A program made the position numbers and the translations under genes. The notes under the pieces were generated by a model. It was not told where the DNA came from, searched no databases, and saw nothing but the letters and a program-made list of their open reading frames with translations. Below, piece by piece: positions 25,301-32,014 of a DNA stretch of 40,971 nucleotides (its first letter is position 1; the number at the start of each line of letters is the position of its first letter). This DNA comes from Collinsella aerofaciens (GTDB lineage: Bacteria; Actinomycetota; Coriobacteriia; Coriobacteriales; Coriobacteriaceae): the NCBI RefSeq assembly GCF_019131995.1, contig NZ_JAHONA010000020.1, positions 1-40,971 on the forward strand, written 5' to 3'.

Positions 25301-27795
25301 TGCGGCGCGGTTAAATCGACATCTGCGGGGAGCGTATAGCTGGGATCGCGGCTTACGCGCACCTCGAGCGGAGCATCCTCGGTTCCCTTGTTTTCGTACC
25401 AACCCAAGAAGCGATAGCCATCGGGCAGCTTGCCGCCATTGGACAGGGGCGTACCTTCCGTGTTGCACACCTGTACCGTGTAGACGCTGGTGCCGTCCTC
25501 GGTAGTCTGGACGTCGACATTGGTTTTGCCCACACCGTCGCGCAGAGTCTTATCGTCGGTTGTGTCCTGCTCATTGCCCTCGAACACCGTTATGATGTTC
25601 GACACGTAGTCGCTGTACACCGGGTAGAAGTCGGTAGGACGGACAACCGTGATCTCGCTACCCGCAGGATAAAAAGCTCCCTGATTTTTAAGCTCGGCTA
25701 ACTGAGTCGAGGTGATGGCGGCATAGCCACCATTCATCCCCGCCTCGCTGCTAGGCTGCGTGGTCCAGCCGATAAATGTCGCGGTAGGCTTCAAGTTGCC
25801 GCGATCCGCGGGGGCAGCGGGCGTCAAACCCACGCCATAGCGGTACCAATCAGTTGACTTGCCGTGCGCAGCACCGGTTTTCCAATCAAGCGTCTCGCCC
25901 TTAACGTTATAGAACAGCACCTGTGCCTCGTACGAAGCGATAAACAGGTCATTGCCCTCAAAAGCCTTGGCCCCTTTCGCGTTATCGGCAGTATAGGTTG
26001 ACGTTTCGTCGTGCAACTCGCTCTTCTGGACCTGCTTGCCAGCAGCCACAGCATCGGCATCGGTCTTGCCATCAAACCAGCTGTTGTCTTGTCCAATTCG
26101 ATTCACTTGCACATCGGGCTCGCGGAACCAGCCCATAAAACGGTAGCCGCCGTTCTCATCGCTCAGCCCCTCAGGCTTTGCGGAGGTATCCTGCTTAAAC
26201 GTTACCGACGTATCGCCCTGGGCCAAGCCCTGGGCCGTTCCCGCCAGCACGGCACTCACGGCAAAGGTATACGGATCCGAGGTCGCCTGATCAATACCGA
26301 GTTTGGTTGCCTCGATGGTCGCGATGCCTGCACCGGGAAAATCAATCGTCGCCTTAACGCTCTGGCCATGCACGGGAATATTCAGTTTGTAGTCCATCGC
26401 CCACTCATTGGGGTGTGAGTCATTCAGATACGCATCGTTAGCAGTCGAGCGCATGGTGCCGGCACAGAAGTCGTAATCATGCTGCTCCCACAGCTCACGT
26501 GTGACGTAGCGTTCGTCGTCCCAGGGACCGAATCCGGCACCGGATACCGTGCCATCACCCGCAAGGGCGTAAATCTTCTTCTTGGCTGCCGTACCCTGAC
26601 TAAACCCGGATAGGCTGACACTGGGCTTGAAGTAGCAATCAGTGATAGTCGCATCACCCGCATTAGCGCGTGCAGCAATACCACCCAGGTTCACGTCGTT
26701 TTGAATAATGGGGATCACGGCGATGGGGTTGTGCTGGCGCGAGCTCAAATCGCCGGCGAAATGGCTGCGAGTGATTTCATTACCGCTCTTAGACAAGATG
26801 CGGCCTGCAAGACCGCCCGTCCAAGCGCGCGTTACGGAGACAACGCCCACGTAAGAAGCAGCATAGCTATAGCATTTCGCCGTTGAAAAGCAGTCAATGA
26901 CTTTAGCGCCTTCTGCCATGCAGCCCACAAAACCCGAGGCGTACACGTTGTTGCCGCCCAGGGCGCCAATGGCCACATCGTATTTATTGGTAACGTCGGT
27001 CATGCCCTTCTCGGCAATCGAGCCATCCTCGTTGCGCGTAGGCGTCACGCGGCAATACTCGATGGTCGAGTTCTTAACGTAGCCGGCAAACGCCGCCATA
27101 TACAGGCCCTCGCCACCGATTGCCTGTACGCCCGAAGTCGTGTTGTTAACGGCGCGGCCACCACGGACCTCGCAGTTGTAGAGGGTGCAACCATCGAGCT
27201 CGCCGGCAATCAGCCCCCCCTCAAAACCCGCATTAGTAATCACATTGAGCATGTTGTTGGCACACGTAACGTGCAGGGTGCTCTCCATGACCATAACGTT
27301 TTCGAAGTGGGTGTTGATCGCCCTGCCCACGATAATGCCGCCGCGGAAGTCAGCCCAAATGTTGGCATCCTTGACCAGGAAGTTCTTAATGGTGGCGCCA
27401 TCGGTCTCGGCAAAAAAGCCCGTATCGCGCTCGGGATCCAAGACCTTATTCTCGTAGTTCAGGCCCTTCACGGTGTGGTTTTGACCGTCAAAGACGCCCT
27501 TAAAGGGATGTTCTTTGTTGCCAAAGGAGAGGTGCTTAACCGTATCCTCAACAATGGCGTTCATATCATCATCGTTAAGAACGATATCGTTATCGAGATA
27601 GACGCGCCACAGCGACGTGTCGCGCTGACGCGACAGCGCGACGCATGCCAAGAAGTCGTTCCTGTTTGTGATATGGAATTCGGTCTGATCCTCGGCATGC
27701 GCTGCCGCCGGCAGCACCATAACGCAGCAAAAGGCGATCGCCGCCACGGCAACCAGCCTGCCGAGCACGCCTCGGTTCACGATCTTAATCTTCAT
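22312..27795 (-). CDS. Giant secreted InlB-repeat surface protein (1827 aa)
   Basis: The protein has a signal peptide (VAVAAIAFCCVMVLPAAAHA). A GLUG/right-handed beta-helix-like N-terminal region follows (about 80-400, FKGVFDGQNHTVKGLNYENK, GGLIAGELDGCTLYNCEV). Many InlB B-type (Listeria-Bacteroides) repeats come next, recognised by FxGWxxxP-like units (FLGWYENKGTEDAPL, FVGWSRDYES) over about 530-1620. The end is a Cna-B/pilin-like beta domain (LTIVKKTTDASAMGQTFRFKVT, GIYTVEEDTNWAWRYEG). No LPxTG or LAxTG motif is present; it ends KDKWVDGGSRAKNVWENG then a charged tail. The ATG at 27795 follows GGAGG 11 nt upstream and a 3-nt gap to the preceding gene. Context suggests a fibre-associated adhesin. 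Confidence 0.88.
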   Translation of the reverse strand: MKIKIVNRGVLGRLVAVAAIAFCCVMVLPAAAHAEDQTEFHITNRNDFLACVALSRQRDTSLWRVYLDNDIVLNDDDMNAIVEDTVKHLSFGNKEHPFKGVFDGQNHTVKGLNYENKVLDPERDTGFFAETDGATIKNFLVKDANIWADFRGGIIVGRAINTHFENVMVMESTLHVTCANNMLNVITNAGFEGGLIAGELDGCTLYNCEVRGGRAVNNTTSGVQAIGGEGLYMAAFAGYVKNSTIEYCRVTPTRNEDGSIAEKGMTDVTNKYDVAIGALGGNNVYASGFVGCMAEGAKVIDCFSTAKCYSYAASYVGVVSVTRAWTGGLAGRILSKSGNEITRSHFAGDLSSRQHNPIAVIPIIQNDVNLGGIAARANAGDATITDCYFKPSVSLSGFSQGTAAKKKIYALAGDGTVSGAGFGPWDDERYVTRELWEQHDYDFCAGTMRSTANDAYLNDSHPNEWAMDYKLNIPVHGQSVKATIDFPGAGIATIEATKLGIDQATSDPYTFAVSAVLAGTAQGLAQGDTSVTFKQDTSAKPEGLSDENGGYRFMGWFREPDVQVNRIGQDNSWFDGKTDADAVAAGKQVQKSELHDETSTYTADNAKGAKAFEGNDLFIASYEAQVLFYNVKGETLDWKTGAAHGKSTDWYRYGVGLTPAAPADRGNLKPTATFIGWTTQPSSEAGMNGGYAAITSTQLAELKNQGAFYPAGSEITVVRPTDFYPVYSDYVSNIITVFEGNEQDTTDDKTLRDGVGKTNVDVQTTEDGTSVYTVQVCNTEGTPLSNGGKLPDGYRFLGWYENKGTEDAPLEVRVSRDPSYTLPADVDLTAPHTYIARFEYRVDYYVRAYTNHEFTDSKLLCSVWNRYQTPFEENVGSTFVRENVVHWGPEHVDHGIKDRYDKTCGTRFTKETLVVSPLNAYSHNVKNDTGADTLKNLYADTDFPGAATLSDTWTSASLNVTAKLVNDRYRLNFWTLERDGEYWTYVKNPIESIVRTDKKYYVRAMITTDVNFYNKGDNVVRTATRRYESNLLQTKVNGADPTFTYYYPHVNKSVKVAEKPEDGEKGSYESPLTLEASPTDADMAVPGYKFLGWISTAEVKKDSAVWKYIYDVANDPYVTSDPEKATPYLATDASKVTQWQDAYPVYVKYNVNYTTNLHRKGFDGTSGINVPRFDITPKLDPQQNGDVVATVSPDITTTVYADGTGGAYQLKKLEIELPDGTVKKLDPTGEGGNTYSYTVEPGKPYTFVAYYTPIAVVYHLNDTDIDGKLAQEGNTLGSLKDGMPLPTYNVGDIDAVTNACNAFVGWTETKPASGNGYVIWSDGLPMVNTNTVVNAPMELYPVYRASAVIVQSNIDANLDNPDSVRFLSRTDSGDQISLEVRATAEVVGRDGTKYDFVGWSRDYESDSKYTLMTEDDKYPLEGSEPFKGATYTAVYKVTPYKVRYHSVDGAVIFTATVDSGDERAQDGKPGFVYTVDVPKMDESGNPVYDNDGNPVMEQKSVAYDPDAHSKIVALLDEQAAANGDKRELFLEWRYVGADGNAKSWDEFKSEPVKGDMDLYPVTYRVVANDTSDPASPVTMTAQLKWLLDPAAANTVDDGADKAPFKVCFAEPFMGTQLTVTVTQASYGPGAEGVSAAEEPVNGKFVSLYSLGSGNGSFDLANRLEYKKTGEDGQGDGNAVFNFDQTHALTIVKKTTDASAMGQTFRFKVTKTAEGASPETRVVEVKVDKQQPENGETWYVGSVQFAAPAGIYTVEEDTNWAWRYEGELSTPGKAPGKSAELTISSASSAGDAVVTCVNTRAKDKWVDGGSRAKNVWENGTLRREDKDD

Positions 27796-27798
27796 GGG

Positions 27799-28446
27799 CT
27801 AGTTCGCCTCCGGCCAGCCCGCGACGTCGAGCACGTCGAGGACGGTATCGTTTGCCTGCTGGTTTTTGGCCTGCACGGCCTGAACGTCGATATCGAGCCT
27901 GTATGAGCCGCCGCGCGCGGCATCGTGGTAGTCGCCCACAAATCGCAGCGAGTCCATGAGGCTTTCCGTCATGGCGCCGGGGTCGAGCATGCCGCCACGC
28001 CCAGCCAATCCACGGTAGTAGTACCACCCATCGCCGCCATCGATCCACGGGGACCCCTCGCCCGCGTTCACGTGAAAGGCAACGTTGCCCGAGGCGTCCG
28101 CGCTCGAACCGTCGGGCGCCACCGACGCCATACGCAGGCGCGCGCGAACGTACTCAGGCTGCGCGCCGGCGTTCTCCACGCGCACGATGCGGCTGATGTC
28201 AGAGCCCCCGGCCTTGGTATCGGGATAGTCGCCGCGCTCGTTGGCCTCAAACGGAATCTCCTCGCCCTGCTCGTTTAGGGTGTATTCGCAGACTCGTACC
28301 TTCACGCTGCCAAACGATAGGACGTTGTTCGCCGGAACCATATCAACGGTAAAAGCCAGCGTGCCGCACAGGCACGCCAGGGCCAACAGCGCCATCGCGG
28401 CAAGCGCCAAGGTGCGTTTCTGATTGTCGGAAAGATTGTTGAGCAT
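27799..28446 (-). CDS. TasA/camelysin-like SipW-dependent secreted protein (second)
   Basis: This 215-residue protein has a hydrophobic N-terminal segment (TLALAAMALLALACLCGTLAF) ending in a SipW-type cleavage context, FTVDMVPANNVLSFGSVKV. An ectodomain with RVENAGAQPEYVRARLRM follows, the NxGxxxxYVR pattern of camelysin/TasA relatives. I chose the ATG at 28446; a TTG at 28458 is in frame, and neither has a strong ribosome binding site, so the start is uncertain. It is separated from the giant protein gene by 3 nt. It is probably a minor fibre subunit. Confidence 0.8.
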   Translation of the reverse strand: MLNNLSDNQKRTLALAAMALLALACLCGTLAFTVDMVPANNVLSFGSVKVRVCEYTLNEQGEEIPFEANERGDYPDTKAGGSDISRIVRVENAGAQPEYVRARLRMASVAPDGSSADASGNVAFHVNAGEGSPWIDGGDGWYYYRGLAGRGGMLDPGAMTESLMDSLRFVGDYHDAARGGSYRLDIDVQAVQAKNQQANDTVLDVLDVAGWPEAN

Positions 28447-28539
28447 TACGTTCGCCAATCGTCGATCAAAAGGGGACCGAGATCCCGGCCCGAAAATGGG
28501 GATGGGGAGCGGGCTGGGATCTCAGTGGGGGTGGGGTTA

Positions 28540-29253
28540 CTACTGGTTCTTAATGGTATTAGCCCAAGTCTTGGCCTGAGTGACGGCGTTGTCAGCAGCG
28601 CTGGTGTTGCCGTCCGTCTGGTCGGCTCCGAAGATGTAGGCGGAAACCTTCATCGTGGGGTTCGTGGCGACCATGGAGCCCTCCAGGGTGCCCGGGAACA
28701 CAACCTTGCTAAAGAGCTCGCCGGTGTAGACGTCCTCAGTAGCGCCCTTGGCGGGGAGGGCAACAGGTTTGTCATCGGTAGCACCCTTGGCGTACATGAA
28801 CAGACCGCTCAGGTACTGGCCGTCGGCAGAGGAGGTCACCTGTCCATCAACCGGCTTCCAGTTGTCGTTGAGGGCGAAGTACGGGGTGTTCTTGGCAGTG
28901 GTGCCATCCTTGACCATGGCGTTCTTCACGTAGATGAACACGTAGGCGTCGTCTGAGCCCTTCGCGATGCCAACGTTCGGGTTCTTATCGGTGCTGGAGC
29001 CAGGAACAATCTTGGAGTTGTCTTTCCACTTGGTCTCGAACAGATAGGCTTTGTCGGTATTATTATCGGTGCCAGGCTTATCGGGCTGGTCGGGATCGGG
29101 CTTCTTTTCGGGAATGTTGATGCTGCCCACCGTAAACACGTTGTTCAGCGTCTGCGTGGCTGTCAGCCATGCATAGGTGCCCACGCCGGCAGCCAGCACC
29201 AGCAGCAGCAGGGCGGCAACGATGCCGTGGCGTTTTTTCTTCTTGTTTTCCAT
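28540..29253 (-). CDS. TasA/camelysin-like SipW-dependent secreted protein (first, probable major subunit)
   Basis: This 237-residue protein starts MENKKKKRHGIVAALLLLV. The SipW signal-type context GTYAWLTATQTLNNVFTVGSINI follows, where cleavage would occur after the AxA-like end of the hydrophobic segment. A proline/aspartate-rich linker and a beta-sandwich ectodomain come after it. In Bacillus the protein at this place next to sipW is the amyloid fibre subunit TasA. The ATG at 29253 follows AAGGAAG; the frame extends further upstream without a ribosome binding site. It lies 70 nt after sipW. Fibre formation is inferred. Confidence 0.83.
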   Translation of the reverse strand: MENKKKKRHGIVAALLLLVLAAGVGTYAWLTATQTLNNVFTVGSINIPEKKPDPDQPDKPGTDNNTDKAYLFETKWKDNSKIVPGSSTDKNPNVGIAKGSDDAYVFIYVKNAMVKDGTTAKNTPYFALNDNWKPVDGQVTSSADGQYLSGLFMYAKGATDDKPVALPAKGATEDVYTGELFSKVVFPGTLEGSMVATNPTMKVSAYIFGADQTDGNTSAADNAVTQAKTWANTIKNQ

Positions 29254-29323
29254 CGTTCTCTTCCTTTCGAAAACCGACTTCCCCGGCAACGGCCCTTGCC
29301 GCCGCCGACACCTCTCCCTGCTG

Positions 29324-29878
29324 CTATGAACGCCGCTCTCTCACATGCGCGCGGGTATGCTTGCCCGCAGGCTCGTCGGGAACCATCCGATCGAGCACTA
29401 TCGACGCCGCGACCAGCAGCGCCAGAACGGCCACCACAACAAGCAAACCGGGCATCGTCGTGCAATATGCGTTAACGAAGCCCAGGTAAGGGACACAAAA
29501 AGAAACGACGCCGATCACGCGTGAAAAAGGCGTCTGCTCGGCGTCGTGCATGATGCTTCCATCTGCATTTTTGTTTGCGATTCCCTGCGTGCTGATCGTC
29601 TGCGCCACAGGGTCGACCTCGTACACCTGGTGGGTCACTACGGCGCCGTCCGATCGGTAAAAAGTTGCATTGTCGCCCACGGCAATATCCGATGGCTCAA
29701 CCTGGCGAACAAACACCATGGAGCCAACGGGAAGCTTGGGCTCCATAGAGCCCGAAAGCACTGCAAAAGGCGTGTATCCAAATGCGCGGGGAGCAAAAGA
29801 AACAACGGCAAGGGCTATGACAAGCGCAAGCGCCAGACTGCTAAGAAGTGCAATAAAACGTTTGAGTCCGCGAGTCAT
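29324..29878 (-). CDS. sipW: SipW-like type I signal peptidase (ER-type)
   Basis: This 184-residue membrane protease has an N-terminal transmembrane segment, then the active-site serine in LSGSMEPKL (Ser44, counting from the ATG at 29878). The general base is histidine in VVTHQV (His83), as in ER-type and SipW peptidases, rather than the lysine of ordinary bacterial enzymes. A second transmembrane segment (LLVVVAVLALLVAASIVL) is near the C-terminus. SipW releases TasA-like precursors. The three TasA-like genes follow it in the same operon, which supports the assignment. A TTG one codon upstream is the alternative start. It is the first gene of the operon, downstream of a C12 tract and array 3. 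Confidence 0.88.
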   Translation of the reverse strand: MTRGLKRFIALLSSLALALVIALAVVSFAPRAFGYTPFAVLSGSMEPKLPVGSMVFVRQVEPSDIAVGDNATFYRSDGAVVTHQVYEVDPVAQTISTQGIANKNADGSIMHDAEQTPFSRVIGVVSFCVPYLGFVNAYCTTMPGLLVVVAVLALLVAASIVLDRMVPDEPAGKHTRAHVRERRS

Positions 29879-30123
29879 CAAAACGATTAATCCATCCCCA
29901 TCGAGGCCTTATTCGATCCCCTGAAGGGGCAGTCGCTTTCCTCGGGCACCGCAAGGCACTAAAAAGTGAGTTCGAAAAAAAGCCAATTTGAATTCTTTTC
30001 GTAATAAAAACGTTAGCGATGTCCTGCATTTTTATCAAGCTCTCAGCGCCAAACGCTACCAATTTAGGCGTAAGCGGTCATTTATCCCCATACCGGACTG
30101 CCATATCCAATATCTACTACTAA

Positions 30124-30160
30124 CCCCCTACGCATCTTCTTCATAGGGGGTCTGTTTTTT
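30124..30160 (+). terminator. Orphan intrinsic terminator on the plus strand
   Basis: CCCCCTA (30124-30130) pairs with TAGGGGG (30144-30150), followed by TCTG and a T6 run. No plus-strand gene precedes it. It could end an unannotated small RNA starting in the AT-rich stretch at 29940-30120, or act as an attenuator. The stem also forms on the minus strand ahead of sipW, without a T-run. Confidence 0.5.
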
Positions 30161-30179
30161 GAATATCTAAAAGAATGCG

Positions 30180-30191
30180 CCCCCCCCCCCC
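30180..30191. repeat. C12 homopolymer upstream of the sipW operon
   Basis: Twelve C residues in a row (G on the sipW sense strand) lie about 300 bp upstream of sipW within an AT-rich intergenic region. The rest of 29882-30282 holds no gene that I can support. Such tracts slip during replication and often cause phase variation. No clear promoter could be placed around it. Confidence 0.9.
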
Positions 30192-30282
30192 GACATTAAA
30201 ACATACTGCCCTATGTCTTATTTATTTTTAACCCCCCTGCGAGTTTAAGGCAGCCCATTGTAGTTCGCAGCCCATACCTTCT

Positions 30283-30544
30283 GGAAGGCGTGTCCCAATC
30301 TTCAGGTCCGGAGTGGGATGCGGTTTCCGCTTGTGACACCGATGGGAAAGCGCGTCCCACTCCGATCACAAATTCCGGGTCACATTTTCCGCCAAGGCTT
30401 CAACCGGAAACCGTGTCCCATTTCTCAGCCGAATACTGGGATGCATTTTCCACTGAGCCCCTCAACCGGAAAGTGCATCCCATTCCAAGCCTTGATTCCG
30501 GGACATACTTTCCAAGACCCCGCCCATTCGGAAAGCCCGTCCCG
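30283..30544. repeat. 31-bp phased alternating motif array 3 (9 motifs plus a decayed one)
   Basis: Alternating motifs start at 30283, 30314, 30345, 30376, 30406, 30437, 30468, 30499 and 30530, steps of 30-31 bp. A decayed copy follows near 30558. The sequence between this array and its palindrome (CATCCGGACATGGAA, then CCATCAATAAAGGGGCG) matches the equivalent stretch after array 2, so the whole composite was copied as a unit. The array lies upstream of the sipW operon. Confidence 0.9.
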
Positions 30545-30602
30545 CTCTGAATACATCCGGACATGGAATATCCGCTTATAAGGCCTTCCATCAATAAAGG
30601 GG

Positions 30603-30728
30603 CGCCCGCCCGGCGGCGGAATATAAGGTTTATCGCGAGTTCCGCACGAGCCGGAGAGCACTTAATGTGCTCTCCGTGCGAGCAGGACTGTAGAGTAGGA
30701 AACCTTATATTCCGCCGCCGGGCGGGCG
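30603..30728 (+). repeat. Class I 3'-end palindrome, copy 3
   Basis: The outer arms 30603-30631 and 30700-30728 pair over 29 bp. The inner hairpin GGAGAGCAC/GTGCTCTCC (30653-30661, 30667-30675) has a TTAAT loop. The outer stem near the internal loop reads ATATAAGGTTT/AAACCTTATAT. Copy 2 has GCACGAAGTTC/GAACTTCGTGC at that place, so pairing is kept while sequence changes. The internal-loop strands match copies 1 and 2. It starts about 20 nt past the stop of the gene at 30748. Confidence 0.85.
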
Positions 30729-30747
30729 AAACATTTAGAAGATGGAC

Positions 30748-31467
30748 CTAGCACTCCTTCTTCATGGCGCTGTAGCCAATCAGCACGGTCCACACGTACG
30801 CGCAGGTCTTGGGGATCATGAGCATGCCGATAGCCGGGACAACCTCGGCCCACAGGACCACGGGAATGTAGAAGCCAAAGCTCAGCACAATGGTGAGCCA
30901 CATCCAGCGGAAGGCTTCGTCGTTATCTTCCCTGGCACTGCGGTAAAACAGCACGATGACCATAAGGCCCATGATGGCAAACGGGATGTTGCGCAGGATA
31001 CCCCATGCAAGCGGGGTCTGGTTGGTGAGCCACTGGTTTTGCGGCAGCATGCACAGCGCGACACGCATGACGGCCAGGGCAAAGATCGCCACGGTCGTTC
31101 CGACGTGGTTCTTCACCTGGTAGCGCTCGCGCCACACGTAGTAGAGCAGTACGTAGAAGATGGTCATGGTAATCGAGGTAATCCACTTGCCCAGGCCCAG
31201 CTGCACGGCATAAGCGTCAAAGCCGGTCGTGCAGAGCGCCAGCGCGCGGGGGACCAGGTGGAACGAATCACCGGCGCCCAAAACGACCGCCATCCAGCCA
31301 AACAGCTGGAACTGACGGTTGCCCTTGCTGCCGCGAATCATGCGAATGCCGAGGGTAATGACCGTCACCAGATAGACGATGTCGAATAGCGTTTCGAATA
31401 AAGCACGCATATATACGTCTCCCTTAATGAATGGTTGCAAACGAACGGTTTTGGTTCTTGGTGCCAC
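30748..31467 (-). CDS. Polytopic membrane protein of unknown function
   Basis: This protein of 239 residues has six or seven hydrophobic segments (from DIVYLVTVITLGIRMI to CAYVWTVLIGYSAM). I recognise no named family. Two starts are possible. The GTG at 31467 has a perfect AAGGAGG 6 nt upstream and adds 19 mostly basic residues. The ATG at 31410 (220 residues, MRALFETLFDIVY) has AAGGGAGA upstream. I favour GTG for its ribosome binding site. A perfect dyad GTGAAC-gct-GTTCAC just upstream (31484-31498) looks like a TetR-type operator, and a TetR remnant lies beyond it, so the gene was probably TetR-controlled. Its stop codon borders composite element 3. Confidence 0.75.
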   Translation of the reverse strand: MAPRTKTVRLQPFIKGDVYMRALFETLFDIVYLVTVITLGIRMIRGSKGNRQFQLFGWMAVVLGAGDSFHLVPRALALCTTGFDAYAVQLGLGKWITSITMTIFYVLLYYVWRERYQVKNHVGTTVAIFALAVMRVALCMLPQNQWLTNQTPLAWGILRNIPFAIMGLMVIVLFYRSAREDNDEAFRWMWLTIVLSFGFYIPVVLWAEVVPAIGMLMIPKTCAYVWTVLIGYSAMKKEC

Positions 31468-31483
31468 GCACCACCTCCTTAAC

Positions 31484-31498
31484 GTGAACGCTGTTCAC
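31484..31498. promoter_or_regulatory. TetR-type operator-like dyad
   Basis: GTGAAC and GTTCAC flank a 3-bp centre as a perfect inverted repeat, 4 bp upstream of the ribosome binding site of the membrane-protein gene. Such dyads are typical of TetR-family operators. The neighbouring TetR-like frame lacks a DNA-binding domain, so the repressor may be elsewhere. Confidence 0.55.
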
Positions 31499-31508
31499 TT
31501 TCTAACCA

Positions 31509-31532
31509 TAAAAATCCCCGCCTTGCGCGGGG
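31509..31532 (-). terminator. Intrinsic terminator after the TetR-like remnant
   Basis: CCCCGC (31516-31521) pairs with GCGGGG (31527-31532). On the minus strand the stem is followed by ATTTTT. It lies 3 bp past the stop of the TetR-like frame. Confidence 0.75.
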
Positions 31533-31535
31533 CCG

Positions 31536-31943
31536 TTAGTAGAGGGTTCGGCGCGTAATCTCGAGCGCGGCACTCGGATCGAAATCTTGCCGAATCACGG
31601 CAGAGAGCACGAGCGAGAACAGGACCTCGGCAAATTGCTCGGCAGAAAACTGATCGGTAAAGGCGTCCGGGCGTACCCGAGGATCACGCTTGAGCACCAC
31701 GCAAAGCTGGTCGAGGATATGCTGCCAGGCATGATGCATGCGGCGCTTGCCGTCCGCAGTGTCTTGCTGCATAAAACTCAGCGAGTGATGCGTAAAGAAA
31801 CCCGGATACTTTTGACAGCCGTACTCCATCTGGCGATACATCCAGCGAACGCATGCGAGCGTGTCGTCTAGGACGGTCTCGTCATCGGGGTGACGGAAAA
31901 TGTCACCCCAAATGCTTGCCACGGTTGCGCCCGCGAGTGTCAA
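31536..31943 (-). pseudogene. TetR-like regulator remnant lacking the DNA-binding domain
   Basis: The 135-residue frame looks like the C-terminal ligand-binding part of a TetR-family protein: VRWMYRQMEYGCQKYPGFF, then SAEQFAEVLFSLVLSAVIRQDFDP. Family members have about 190 residues with an N-terminal helix-turn-helix; here that part is missing. The frame runs directly into the terminator of the upstream flavodoxin gene at 31944-31971. No ATG or ribosome binding site is seen; only TTG or GTG codons could start it. A deletion that removed the promoter and the DNA-binding domain would explain this. It could also be an unusual short protein. Confidence 0.6.
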
Positions 31944-31971
31944 GAAAAAAGCCTCGAGGATTTCGAGGCTT
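31944..31971 (-). terminator. Intrinsic terminator of the flavodoxin-like gene
   Basis: AAGCCTCGA and TCGAGGCTT (31949-31957, 31963-31971) form the stem. On the minus strand it is followed by a T6 run, about 45 bp past the stop at 32015. Confidence 0.85.
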
Positions 31972-32014
31972 TCACATTTGTATTGTTTTGCGCGAAGGAC
32001 CGCGAGCGGCGAAG

